Below are positions 17,912-27,166 of a stretch of 64,000 nucleotides of DNA, in pieces. Position 1 is the stretch's first letter. Each line of letters starts with the position of its first letter. The notes under the pieces were generated by a model. The model was not told the DNA's origin and made no database searches. It worked only from the letters and a program-made list of their open reading frames with translations. The stretch is from Thermotogota bacterium (lineage in GTDB: Bacteria; Thermotogota; Thermotogae; Thermotogales; DSM-5069): NCBI GenBank assembly GCA_029551145.1, contig JAKPGA010000031.1, forward strand, positions 52,225 through 116,224. The letters run 5' to 3'. Made by a program: the position numbers and the translations under genes.

Positions 17912-19007
17912 TGCTGAGCACCTCTTTCGAGAAAAGATATGCGAGTTCCCTGACATTGGCTTCCATGATGTCTTCCGGGACTCGTTGCCCATTGGTGATG
18001 AAAGCAATTGGAGCATTGCTGATCTGTGGCACGTTGACTATGTGACCATAGGATTTTGTTTCGTCCATCTTTGTGAGTATTACGTGTGTATATTTTGCCA
18101 CGGCAAAGCGATTCATGATATCCTTGAAATCTGAGTATTTGCAGTTCATACTCGCCACCAAGAAACAGATCTGCGGTGAAATCGTCTCGGCAAGGGCTTT
18201 GAGTTCACTCATCTGTATATCGTTGTTCTAACTTCGACCTGCGGTGTCTATCAAAATAGTGTCAAAATCATGCATTGCATCCAGTTCCAGTCTCGCTTCT
18301 CTTGGCGTATATGCGACCCTCAGCGGGATATCCATGATTGTAGCGTAAGTTTTCAGTTGTTCGGTTGCTGCTATTCTGTACGTGTCGAGCGTGAGAATGG
18401 CTATCTGTTTTTTCTCAGCCAACTTCAGTCTGGCAGCAAGTTTTGCCAATGTTGTTGTTTTGCCAACTCCAGTTGGTCCTACAAGAAGCACAACCTTGTC
18501 AAGAGTTGGTACTTCAGTCCTCATGAAAGGCATTACGTACTCGGCGAGCTTTTGCCGAAAAGCGTCGTCGATCACTATGTCACCGTATGATATTCTTATA
18601 TATTCAATGATCCTGCTTGTCACTATTGGATCGACATCGTGAGCTTGAAGAGCCTTCAAAAGTTTTTGAATATTCTGTGGAAGATCACTTTGCCGGCCGA
18701 AGCTCAGCATCGATTTCATTTCCTGGATCATCTGTTTGAGTTCTCTTATTTCCTCTTCTTGGCGCTTCTCTTTGTTCTTCACCAAGAGTTCTTGAAATTT
18801 GTAGACTTCGTTGTTTTCAACCCTGCTCTGATTGGATTTATCCTCGCACACGGCGGTGACTTCAAGGTACCTCTTGGCTCCGATCCCCAGAAACCCACCC
18901 TTACGTATACTCCGGGTGCTCAATATAACGGCATCTTCACCCAAATCTCTCTTGATCTGTTCGAGTGCCTCCCTTATGTCGCTAACTGTGTATTTCTTAA
19001 CCTTCAC
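17895..19007 (-). pseudogene. flhF: Flagellar SRP-type GTPase FlhF, interrupted by an in-frame TAG
   Basis: Recruits early flagellar parts to the membrane. The reading frame runs 19007 to 17895 (370 codons) and would be a normal FlhF: N-terminal B domain (MKVKKYTVSDIREALEQIK), NG domain with P-loop VGPTGVGKTTTLAKLA, TLDTYRIAATEQLK, IDTAGRS, and then ILTKMDETKSYG. Right after IDTAGRS (codon 260, 18230-18228) comes TAG; the next codons NNDIQMSELK continue in frame as in intact FlhF. One base change (CAG to TAG) explains it. An ATG lies 5 codons later, but the stop separates G3 from G4/G5, so two fragments would hardly form a GTPase. GTG start overlaps the flhA stop. Confidence 0.85.
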
Positions 19008-21049
19008 AGTTTGACCACACCCTCCACCTGAATCGTCACATCATCTGGGAGCTCCTCATAGGCGATGACTGGTACATTGGGCAGAAATCTTCGCACCGTG
19101 GAAGAAAGATATGGTCTGATCGCACCTGAGCACACAACAACAGGAGAAAACCCTTTCTTCATAAGACCTTCAAGATGCTTGGAGGTTTTTTCCATCAATT
19201 CTCTGAGAATCTGCGGGTTGAGCGCCATTCTCTTTTCTCCGTTCACATCTTGTAAAGAATCCAATATTCTCTTTTCGAGTTCATGATCAAAAGCGACAGC
19301 ATGTACCTTCCCATCCTCTGAGAGAATCGACTGCACGATTTGACGTCTCAGCGCCCGCCTGACCTGCTCAACCAAGAAAACGACATCCGTTGATTTCTCG
19401 CCGTATTCCATCAAGGTCTCGAAGATCAAAGGCAGATTTCTTATCGAAATTGCTTCGCTCAGAAGTTTCTGCAGAATCTTTTTCACATCTGTCGATTTCA
19501 GAACACCTGGCATCAAATCACTCACCAATTGAGGAAATCTCTCTCTGAGCCCGTCGATCAACATGTTGAATTCCCTCGCCCCGAGCAAATCCGCTGCGTT
19601 TCTCTTAAGCACTTCCGTCAGGTGGGTGGCGAAGACGGTCGGCGGGTCAACAACGGTGTAACCAAGCCTCGTGGCCTCATCTTTGCGCGTTGGTTCAATC
19701 CAGAACGCTGACAGTCCAAAAGCGGGTTCTTTTGCGGGGATACCGGGTACCTTCTCAACGGCTGTCCCAGGATTGATTGCCAATAATCGATTTGGCATCA
19801 ATTCATATCTTGCAACTTCAGCACCTCGTATTCTTATCAGATATTCATTTGGCTTGAGAAGCACGCTGTCTCGGATTCTAACTGGAGAGATCACCAAACC
19901 CAGGTCAAAGGCTATTTGCTTTCTTATCATCGTTACACGTTCAAGTAAGTCACCGCCTTGAGAAGGATCTGCAAGGGGAAGGAGTCCATAGCCGATTTCC
20001 ACTTCTACTGTGTCTGTCTGAAGAACCTCAGCAACCTCCTGTGGTGTCGTAAGAACAGGTTTAGTAGGTGGTGCAGGTGCAGGACCTGCTGGAGCAGGTG
20101 CAACCTTCACTGGAACCGCCCTTGCTGTGTACATCGCGAGTGCTATGAAGACTATTCCAATAATGGTACTTGTTATGGGCAACGGTGTGGCAATACCCAA
20201 GAACGCGAGGATTACTCCGGTAATGATTATTACCTTCCTCTCCGAAATCAGTTCCCTTACAAGATCCTGACCAAGATTCTCCTTAGACGCCGCCCTTGAC
20301 ACCAGCACACCCGTTGCTGTTGAAACGAGCAAGGCAGGAATTTGTGAAACCAGTCCATCACCCACGGTTAAAAGGGTATAAACCTTTGCTGCGTCAGCGA
20401 TTGAAAGGCCATGTTTTAGAATTCCAATCAGAATTCCACCGATTATATTCACAAGAACTATGATTATGCTCGCAATTGCATCTCCTCTGACGAACTTCGT
20501 AGCACCATCCATTGCACCGTAGAAATCCGCTTCTCTGCGAATGGTCTCTCGCCTCTGTCTTGCTTCCTGTTCAGTTATCAGTCCTGCATTCAAATCGGCG
20601 TCGACACTCATTTATTTTCCAGGCATCGCATCGAGGGTGAAACGCGCTGCGACCTCTGCGATCCTTTCTGCTCCACGCGTTATAACTATGAACTGGATTA
20701 TCACCAATATTATGAAAACAACAAGTCCCACGATGTAGTCGCCTTTGACGACGAATTCCCCAAATGTTCTGATAACCTTTCCTTGGAATTTCTCGCCTTC
20801 GAGCAGTATCAATCTTGTCGAAGTCACATTCAAGCCAAGTCTGAACAAGGTTATTATGAGCAACAAGGTGGGAAAAGACGACATGTCAAGGGCGTGTGTT
20901 ATGTACATAGTGGACAGCAAAATTACCAGCGACAGAGCAATGTTAAGCAGCTGGAAAAAATCCAGCATGAAATCAGGAATCGGTAATATCATCAAAAAAA
21001 CGATTGCCACAACAAGAACAGCGACAAAGATATCGACGTTCTTCATCAT
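19004..21049 (-). pseudogene. flhA: Flagellar export gate FlhA, interrupted by an in-frame TAA
   Basis: The large export-gate subunit of the flagellar type III system. The 681-codon frame from ATG 21049 would be a full-length FlhA: about eight membrane segments, the FHIPEP loop ([11 protein letters not shown], then MSVDADLNAGLI), a proline/alanine-rich linker and the cytoplasmic domain up to VEGVVKL. Codon 146 (20614-20612) is TAA where the family has the glutamine of PGKQM. The following codon is the native ATG, so the sequence TAAATG could allow reinitiation, giving 145- and 535-residue halves split in a cytoplasmic loop. One change, CAA to TAA, explains it. Sequence error remains possible. 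Confidence 0.87.
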
Positions 21050-21093
21050 TGCACTCCCTTAACTTCAAATTATACCAAATATCCAGTTGATTC

Positions 21094-22149
21094 CTATCGT
21101 AGAGAATAGACGTAGGCAAGTATTTCAGCAACTGCTCGGTAGAGTCCTGCTGGGATTTGTTCACCGATATCTGTTGTTTTGTAAAGCTGACGGGCAACTT
21201 CGGGGTTTTGAACCACTGGCACGCCGCTTTGCCTGGCTATTTGTACTATTTTCTGGGCAACTTCATCTGCGCCCTTCGCCAAAACAACTGGCGCTTCCAT
21301 TTCTTCAGAATCATACTTCAAAGCAACAGCGATGTGCGTTGGGTTTGTGATCACAACATCTGCTTGCGGTACCTGCTGAAGCATCCTTCCTCTTGAAAGT
21401 CTTGCCATGATCTCTCTCTGCCTTCTTTTCACTTCCGGACTTCCCTCTACCTCTCGATATTCTTCCTTCAGTTCCTGCTTGGTCATGCGTATACTCTTTT
21501 CGAATTCCCATCTCTGGTAAAAATAATCTACAATTGCCAATACAAGCAAAGCGATCGAACATTTGAACATCACTTCATAGGCAGTATCGAAAACAAACCG
21601 CATGGATTCATTCACTTCCATATCCGAGTACAAGCTGAATGAATTGAACTTGGGTCTTATCACAGTGTAAGCCACATAGCCAACGATGACCATTTTGAAT
21701 ATCGATTTCAGAAGTTCAAAAAGACTTCGTGTTGAAAACATTCGCTTGAAGCCCTCTACAGGATTTATCCTTTTTAAGTCAGCCTTCAATGGCTTGAAGG
21801 ATAAAAGAAAACGGGTCTGTAGCGCACCAATGACGATTGCTGAAAGGGCGATCGAGAAAAACAACACAATTAGCATCAAGATGGTGTCTCTAAACATGTG
21901 ATAGATTCTCGATGAAATGTTCTCCAATGAATCAAAGTCATCCAGGTACAGAAAAGGTATGCTACCCGATAGGGAGAAATCAATTATTCTATACACGACA
22001 AATCTCATGATAATAGTCCCCGCGAGGAAGGAAACTGCCATGTTCAACTCTCTGGACACGGCTACCTGTCCTTCTTCGCGAGCCTTCCTTCGCCTTCTGG
22101 GAGTTGGTTTTTCAGTTCTTTCTGGATCGGCGAACAGCTGCAGATCTAT
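21094..22149 (-). CDS. flhB: Flagellar export switch protein FlhB, start uncertain
   Basis: Switches export specificity from hook to filament. It has the N-terminal cytoplasmic part (DLQLFADPERTEKPTPRRRRK), four membrane helices and the autocleavage motif NPTH in VVITNPTHIAVALKY, so the body is intact (about 351 residues). No ATG, GTG or TTG lies between FliR-overlapping codons and the conserved start region. The best fit is ATA 22149, overlapping the fliR TAG as ATAG with AGGTG 9 bases upstream. The only canonical in-frame start is ATG 22224, which adds 25 residues read from fliR. It ends 44 bases before flhA. Confidence 0.85.
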   Translation of the reverse strand: MDLQLFADPERTEKPTPRRRRKAREEGQVAVSRELNMAVSFLAGTIIMRFVVYRIIDFSLSGSIPFLYLDDFDSLENISSRIYHMFRDTILMLIVLFFSIALSAIVIGALQTRFLLSFKPLKADLKRINPVEGFKRMFSTRSLFELLKSIFKMVIVGYVAYTVIRPKFNSFSLYSDMEVNESMRFVFDTAYEVMFKCSIALLVLAIVDYFYQRWEFEKSIRMTKQELKEEYREVEGSPEVKRRQREIMARLSRGRMLQQVPQADVVITNPTHIAVALKYDSEEMEAPVVLAKGADEVAQKIVQIARQSGVPVVQNPEVARQLYKTTDIGEQIPAGLYRAVAEILAYVYSLR

Positions 22150-22922
22150 TTTGAAAACACCTGAACGAAGTACTCCAGAAAATTCAAGGTCTTGTTCGCA
22201 ATCTGTGAGAAGACATCTGCCCATATCGGTACCATCCCCGCAAACAGGATAAAACCAACCAGAACTTTCAATGGCATTCCGACCATGAAGACATTCATCT
22301 GTGGTACCAATCTTGAGATGATACCAAGAGCTATTGAAACAACGAGCATGAATCCTATCATTGGTAGCCCTATCTTCATTGCTATCTCAAACATCTCATT
22401 GGTTTTGCTGGTCAGGATGCTGGCAAAATCGAAATTGCTAATCGTTCTACTCAGGGGAACGACTCTGAGTGAATCAACAACGGCTTGATATACCAGTAGA
22501 TGCCCCTTCAGGGCTACGAATACATACAGGCCAAGCATGTACAAGAGTTCACCTTGCAACGGCACTTCTTCCCTTTGTGGATCAAAAACAGAGGACATGG
22601 CAAAACCCATTTGAGTCCCGAATATTTCACCCGAGACACTCAACGCGACTACAGGAAGCAGTGCCAAAAAGCCTATGGCAAGTCCAAAGGTGTAGTTGCT
22701 GAAAATCGCAAGTACGATCTGCAAAACCGGTGTGTTTAATGCTACCGACTCAGTAATCATAGGTAAGGCAGTCCAGCTCAGAAAAACAACCAGCAGAACC
22801 TTTATCTGAACAGGCAAAAACCAATCACCGAAAAAGGGCGCTATTGTGAACATTCCTGCCGTTCTTGTGACCATCAAGACCCAACACAGAAACTTGGTCT
22901 CAACAAATTCCTTAAGGTCCAA
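22146..22922 (-). CDS. fliR: Flagellar export component FliR
   Basis: An export-gate core membrane protein of 258 residues with about six hydrophobic segments. It reads MDLKEFVETKFLCW at the start and carries the conserved FGTQMGFAMSSVFDPQ stretch near the middle and GIISRLVPQMNVFMVGMPLK towards the end, hallmarks of FliR. It starts with TTG 22922, two bases after fliQ, and ends in TAG overlapping the inferred flhB start. It looks intact. Confidence 0.92.
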   Translation of the reverse strand: MDLKEFVETKFLCWVLMVTRTAGMFTIAPFFGDWFLPVQIKVLLVVFLSWTALPMITESVALNTPVLQIVLAIFSNYTFGLAIGFLALLPVVALSVSGEIFGTQMGFAMSSVFDPQREEVPLQGELLYMLGLYVFVALKGHLLVYQAVVDSLRVVPLSRTISNFDFASILTSKTNEMFEIAMKIGLPMIGFMLVVSIALGIISRLVPQMNVFMVGMPLKVLVGFILFAGMVPIWADVFSQIANKTLNFLEYFVQVFSK

Positions 22923-22923
22923 T

Positions 22924-23190
22924 TCAAATCATTCCCATCAACTTTTCCCACATTTGCTGAGCGTATTCTGTGAGTTTTTCAAACATCCAGCTTCCCAAAA
23001 ATGTGAGGGTCAATAGCATGAGTATTATCTTCGGTGCAAAGGTTAAGGTCTGTTCGTGTATTTGAGTCACAGCCTGGAAGATGCTTATCACTAACCCTAC
23101 GATCAAACTCACCAACAAAACTGGCGTGATTACCACTATGACAGTCTGTATACCATCTTTGAATGCATCTATGAAGAGATCCAGTGTCAT
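22924..23190 (-). CDS. fliQ: Flagellar export component FliQ
   Basis: A small export-gate membrane protein of 88 residues with two hydrophobic helices separated by the short conserved loop (QAVTQIHEQTLTFAPKI). ATG 23190 (MTLDLFIDAFKDG) is the start, because GAGGTGATCTGC precedes it; longer in-frame openings read through fliP. It follows fliP by 5 bases and precedes fliR by 1 base, the usual P-Q-R order. Confidence 0.93.
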   Translation of the reverse strand: MTLDLFIDAFKDGIQTVIVVITPVLLVSLIVGLVISIFQAVTQIHEQTLTFAPKIILMLLTLTFLGSWMFEKLTEYAQQMWEKLMGMI

Positions 23191-23195
23191 GCAGA

Positions 23196-23948
23196 TCACC
23201 TCGCAAAACTTTTTATCAAACCAGCCACGACCAAGTCCCAACCATTCACCGCTATGAACAGCAAGATCTTGAACGGTAGTGATATCAACACAGGCGGGAT
23301 CATTATCATGCCCATGCCGAGCAATACGCTCGCGACAACCATATCTATGACAATGAATGGGATGTACAGTAGCACACCCATCTTGAAACCTAACTCGAGC
23401 TCGCCAAGCACGAAGGCAGGTATGATTATGGTATTTGGTATGTCATCAATCTTGTCATACTTCTGCCCAACATTAGAAGCGAGTAAAAACGCGTTATCCT
23501 CGTTGTGATGGTTCACCAGCTCGTTGACCATGAAAACGCGAACCCTTTGCATCATTCTTGAGAAAAGTTCCTGATACCCTATTTCTCCCTTCATGTATGG
23601 TGTGATCGCCCCGTTGTATATATCAGACCAGACCGGTTGCATAATGAAAAAGGTCAAGAAAAGCGCCAGGCCAACCATAACCTGTGACGGGGGAGTCTGT
23701 CTTGTACCGAGTGCATTTCTCAAAAATGAGAATGCCACTATTATTCTGGTGAAAGAGGTGAAAAGAATTATGATACTCGGAGCCAGACTCAGCACTGTCA
23801 GAATCAGAAGGATCTCGAGCGTTACAACCAGATCTCTCTGATTTTGAGCAGGTGAAATGCCTATACTGATCGAAGGAAATGGCAATTCATCTTGAGGGAG
23901 AATCAAGGTTGGCAAGAGAACTAATACCAGCACCAGGACTCTTCTCAT
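23196..23948 (-). CDS. fliP: Flagellar export component FliP
   Basis: The pentameric core of the flagellar export gate, 250 residues. It has a cleavable signal peptide (MRRVLVLVLVLLPTLILPQ), then four membrane segments. Family blocks seen are SFTRIIVAFSFLRNALGT, PPSQVMVGLALFLTFF, IIIPAFVLGELELGF and IDMVVASVLLGMGMIM. It overlaps fliO by four bases at the start. No defects. Confidence 0.95.
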   Translation of the reverse strand: MRRVLVLVLVLLPTLILPQDELPFPSISIGISPAQNQRDLVVTLEILLILTVLSLAPSIIILFTSFTRIIVAFSFLRNALGTRQTPPSQVMVGLALFLTFFIMQPVWSDIYNGAITPYMKGEIGYQELFSRMMQRVRVFMVNELVNHHNEDNAFLLASNVGQKYDKIDDIPNTIIIPAFVLGELELGFKMGVLLYIPFIVIDMVVASVLLGMGMIMIPPVLISLPFKILLFIAVNGWDLVVAGLIKSFAR

Positions 23949-24253
23949 TTTTCTTCGTTCCTTTTCTCGTGTTTTCCGAGTTTTTTGAAAAGTAGACGCG
24001 AGAAACCCTCGGATTGTTCTATCTGACCTATTTCTGTTTGAGAAAGTTCCTTGAGAACAGTCGCACTATTCGGTGTCACAAGCAGAAAGTAGTAATTTTC
24101 CATTACACGAACCAAAACCACAGAACAATTTCTGTCCACGTAATGTCTTTCCAACACCTTGACATTCTTGGAATTGCCGAAAGGATTCCGTCTCTTCACG
24201 AGAAGGTATACAACACCAAGAAAGCCTATCAGGAATGCAAAGGCCAGAAGCAC
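23945..24253 (-). CDS. fliO: FliO/FliZ-family flagellar biosynthesis protein
   Basis: A 102-residue protein with one N-terminal membrane helix (LLAFAFLIGFLGVVYLLVKRR) and a small cytoplasmic beta domain (VKVLERHYVDRNCSVVLVRV, ending in a charged tail). FliO assists FliP ring assembly. Start is probably GTG 24253; the frame is open only a few codons further upstream. Its place directly before fliP and the size agree with FliO, although the sequence itself is weakly conserved. Confidence 0.78.
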   Translation of the reverse strand: MLLAFAFLIGFLGVVYLLVKRRNPFGNSKNVKVLERHYVDRNCSVVLVRVMENYYFLLVTPNSATVLKELSQTEIGQIEQSEGFSRLLFKKLGKHEKRNEEK

Positions 24254-24288
24254 TTGTAAAAAGAGTGACCCTATTCATCCCACCTCGA

Positions 24289-24648
24289 TCAGCCGATTTT
24301 TTGAAGAGCTTCAATGACCCTGCTGTGCTGAAAGGGTTTCACTATGAAATCCTTTGCCCCAGCCTGGATTGCCTCTACTACCATTGCCTGTTGACCCATA
24401 GCACTGCATACAATGATCTTGGCATCTGGTGCGAATTCTCTGATCTTTTTTATCGCATCAATTCCATTCATCTCGGGCATCGTTATGTCCATAGTAACCA
24501 CATCAGGTTTCAGCTCCTTGAATTTCTCGACTGCCTCAACTCCATTTGCTGCCTCACCAACTACTTCAAACCCAGCTTTGGTTATTATGTCCTTCAGGAG
24601 CATTCTCATGAACGCAGCATCATCAACTATTAGTACTCGTTTTGCCAT
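24289..24648 (-). CDS. cheY: Chemotaxis response regulator CheY
   Basis: A single receiver domain of 119 residues. The acidic pair and phosphoacceptor are in LIVDDAAFMR (Asp9/Asp10) and VVTMDITMPEMNG (phospho-Asp about 53); Ser in IVCSAMGQ and Lys in DFIVKPF complete the active site. Phospho-CheY binds the motor switch. ATG 24648 is chosen because GGGGG lies 7 bases upstream; it shares a base with the cheW TAA. Intact and adjacent to its kinase. Confidence 0.96.
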   Translation of the reverse strand: MAKRVLIVDDAAFMRMLLKDIITKAGFEVVGEAANGVEAVEKFKELKPDVVTMDITMPEMNGIDAIKKIREFAPDAKIIVCSAMGQQAMVVEAIQAGAKDFIVKPFQHSRVIEALQKIG

Positions 24649-25106
24649 TACCATACCCCCTCACTACTGTATTCTCCGACGGCGATTAACTCGCCAAGTA
24701 TTCTTTCCAGGTTCAAATATACTATGAGTTCTTCACCTTTCTTTATGATACCCTTAGATTTCTCGCCAAATCTCTCAAGTTCGTGAAGTTTCTCAACCTC
24801 GGACATATCGCATCTCAAGACACCTTTGACTCTGTTCACCAGGAAACTGACCTCCATCTCTTCCCAGTTGACGACCACAATTTTCTCATCTTGTTGTTCC
24901 GATTCAAGTCCAAGCAACATTGACAGATCTATCACAGGAACAATCCTTCCACGCAGATTCATAACACCAAGCACGGTCTTCTTCGATCTTGGTACAGGTG
25001 TTATTTCTGGTTTCTCTATGACCATGCTCACATGTTCAACGTCGAATGCCATTTCCTGCCCACCAACCTCGAACACGAATACCTCAAACTCCATTTCACT
25101 CTGCAT
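24648..25106 (-). CDS. cheW: Chemotaxis coupling protein CheW
   Basis: Links chemoreceptors to CheA. The 152-residue protein is one SH3-like CheW domain: FVFEVGGQEMAFDVEHV, EITPVPRSKKTVLGVMNLRG and RIVPVIDLSMLLG are the diagnostic blocks. ATG 25106 follows GGGAGGGATCTT; the ATG at 25145 would lie inside cheA. The gene starts 16 bases after cheA and ends in TAA overlapping cheY. Confidence 0.94.
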   Translation of the reverse strand: MQSEMEFEVFVFEVGGQEMAFDVEHVSMVIEKPEITPVPRSKKTVLGVMNLRGRIVPVIDLSMLLGLESEQQDEKIVVVNWEEMEVSFLVNRVKGVLRCDMSEVEKLHELERFGEKSKGIIKKGEELIVYLNLERILGELIAVGEYSSEGVW

Positions 25107-25122
25107 AAGATCCCTCCCAAGA

Positions 25123-27102
25123 TCAAGCAACGTTGGCCACATCAAGTATCAGAGCTATGCTGCCATCTCCAAGTATCGCACCCCCGCTGAAGATTCTCAC
25201 ATCGCTGAAAATCTTACCGAGGGATTTGATCACTATGTCTTCTTGGCCTATCAGTGTATCTACGGCTAAACCATACTTTCTATTTCCCACTCGAACTATG
25301 ACTGTGTTGTATATGCTGTCCTCTGATTGGTGCGGAAGTTCGAGTATATCCCACAATCTCACAATGGGGATTATTTCTCCTCTTATGACTGAAACCTGGC
25401 GATCCTGGATTTTCTGGATCTGATCTTTTGTTATGCTCAGAGTGCTATCTATATTCGCAATCGGTATAGCGTAGACAAAGTTGTTAATCTTAACCAAAAG
25501 TGCCTGAATTATGGCAAGTGTCAATGGTAGTCTCACGGTTATTGCAGTTCCTTTGTTTTTCACACTCTCTATGCTCACCGTTCCATTCAATGACTCAACG
25601 ACATTCTTCACTACATCCAAGCCAACACCCCGACCAGAAAGCTCTGTGGTCTCTGTTTTTGTCGAAAATCCCGGCATGAAGAGAAACTCGTAGACCTTCT
25701 CATCGGGTAGAGCCTCGGCCTGCGCCTCCGTTATCAGTCCTTTTTCGATGGCCTTTTTTATTACAGCCGATCTATCGATTCCTCGACCATCATCTCTGAC
25801 CTCAATTACCACATTGTTCCCTTCGTGCCTTGCCGAGAGTACAACAGTACCGACGGGTGGTTTTCCCTTCGCCAAGCGCTCTTCCTTCGATTCGATGCCA
25901 TGATCTATGGCATTTCTGAGCATGTGCAGCAGAGGTTCACCTATGTCTTCGACGAAGGTTCGATCAAGCTCCGTATCTTCTCCCTCAACTATGAAGTTGA
26001 TCTCCTTGTTGAGCTGCTTTGCAAGATCTCTGACCATTCTCGGAAATCTGTTAAAAACAAAGGCTATTGGCACCATCCTTATTTTCATAACAACATTTTG
26101 TAAATCCAGGCTTATCCTGTTCAGATTCGAAAGGCTTTCATCGACCTCTTTTATACTGTACTTTCTGAGTGTATCGGCTATTCTGCTTCTTGAGATCACC
26201 AATTCTCCCATCAGGTTCATCAAGTTATCCAGCTTATCTATGTCAACTCTGACGGTTTGAGTAATTCTTCTTCTCTCCTTTGTTGATTCAACTTTGGCTT
26301 CTTGTTTCTTCTCTACTTCTTCTATTTTTTCAGCTGGTTTCTTCTGTGCTTCTGCGTGCACAATATCTTGAATGGTTACCCTTTCGATTTCTGATATTGA
26401 CATTATCATGTTTCTGAGAGACTCTTTGTCTTCTTTGATCACCAAAATCAGCTGCACGTCACGATCGAATTTCTCCTGTTCGATATCTTCCACGGCTGGG
26501 TTAGAGCTCAGAATCTGACCCCCGTGGTCCTCAATGGCCTTGAACACCATGTACATTCTTACTGCTTTGAACTGGGTTCCCTCAGACAAGGTGATGGTCA
26601 TCTGATACGCGTTGTAACCTTCATTTACAGCCTCAGCGATCACCTTCTCTATGGATTCAGAAATACTTACAACAGACTGAGTCGGTTTTTGCTCGGACGT
26701 ATTTTCCTTGATTTCCTTTCCAGCGGAGAGCACTTCAAAACCCTGCGCGAACTCATTAACATCAACTTCGGGCAGCTGGTCAGTACCCTTTCTCACTATT
26801 GAATCGATCATTTTTTCCAAGATATCGACTCCTGCAAAGAGTCGGTCCAACATGGTAGAATCAAGCTTGATCTTTTTACTTCTTATCCTGTCAAGCAGTT
26901 GCTCCATCTTGTGGCACAGCTTTGACATACTCTCAAATCCCATCGTTCCTGACATTCCTTTCAGCGTGTGCAAGGCTCTGAAGGTTTCATTTATCGCTTC
27001 GGAATCCTCATAGTCCTTCTCCAATTTCAACAAAGAATCGTTGAGCGTCTGGATGTACTCTTTGCTCTCATCGATGAAAACGCTCAGATATTGTTCGTTC
27101 AT
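25123..27102 (-). CDS. cheA: Chemotaxis histidine kinase CheA
   Basis: Central kinase of chemotaxis, 659 residues. P1 phosphotransfer domain with His45 in HTLKG; P2 CheY-binding domain at about 160-245; a charged linker; P3 dimerisation helices at about 285-350; P4 ATPase with the N box RNAIDHG (about 396-402), DDGRG (437-441) and GRGVGLD (490-496); P5 CheW-like domain at the end. ATG 27102 follows GGGAGGAATCACC; the ATG at 27117 would overlap that site. It is the promoter-proximal gene of the flagellar/chemotaxis run. Confidence 0.96.
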   Translation of the reverse strand: MNEQYLSVFIDESKEYIQTLNDSLLKLEKDYEDSEAINETFRALHTLKGMSGTMGFESMSKLCHKMEQLLDRIRSKKIKLDSTMLDRLFAGVDILEKMIDSIVRKGTDQLPEVDVNEFAQGFEVLSAGKEIKENTSEQKPTQSVVSISESIEKVIAEAVNEGYNAYQMTITLSEGTQFKAVRMYMVFKAIEDHGGQILSSNPAVEDIEQEKFDRDVQLILVIKEDKESLRNMIMSISEIERVTIQDIVHAEAQKKPAEKIEEVEKKQEAKVESTKERRRITQTVRVDIDKLDNLMNLMGELVISRSRIADTLRKYSIKEVDESLSNLNRISLDLQNVVMKIRMVPIAFVFNRFPRMVRDLAKQLNKEINFIVEGEDTELDRTFVEDIGEPLLHMLRNAIDHGIESKEERLAKGKPPVGTVVLSARHEGNNVVIEVRDDGRGIDRSAVIKKAIEKGLITEAQAEALPDEKVYEFLFMPGFSTKTETTELSGRGVGLDVVKNVVESLNGTVSIESVKNKGTAITVRLPLTLAIIQALLVKINNFVYAIPIANIDSTLSITKDQIQKIQDRQVSVIRGEIIPIVRLWDILELPHQSEDSIYNTVIVRVGNRKYGLAVDTLIGQEDIVIKSLGKIFSDVRIFSGGAILGDGSIALILDVANVA

Positions 27103-27137
27103 GGTGATTCCTCCCATCGAATGTTACTGTGAAAATT

Positions 27138-27166
27138 ATTATACCATGCAGTTAAGGGACTTCCAA
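27138..27166 (-). promoter_or_regulatory. Sigma-A type promoter of the cheA/flagellar operon
   Basis: On the minus strand TTGGAA (27166-27161), 17 bases, then TATAAT (27143-27138) preceded by TGG, an extended -10. The -10 overlaps the cinA stop codon, so transcription would begin near 27131, 29 bases before the cheA ATG. It resembles a housekeeping, not a sigma-28, promoter. Confidence 0.6.

Noticed and set aside
17895..18212. The 105-residue frame after the flhF TAG as an independent gene
   Set aside because: It is in the same frame, continues the FlhF NG domain without a gap (G4 motif ILTKMDE), and has no ribosome site of its own; it is the second half of flhF.
19004..21049. Genome-wide reassignment of TAA and TAG to glutamine
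   Set aside because: TAG ends rplO, rho, fliR and murD, and TAA ends map, cheW and kdgK at normal protein lengths, so both codons are ordinary stops here.
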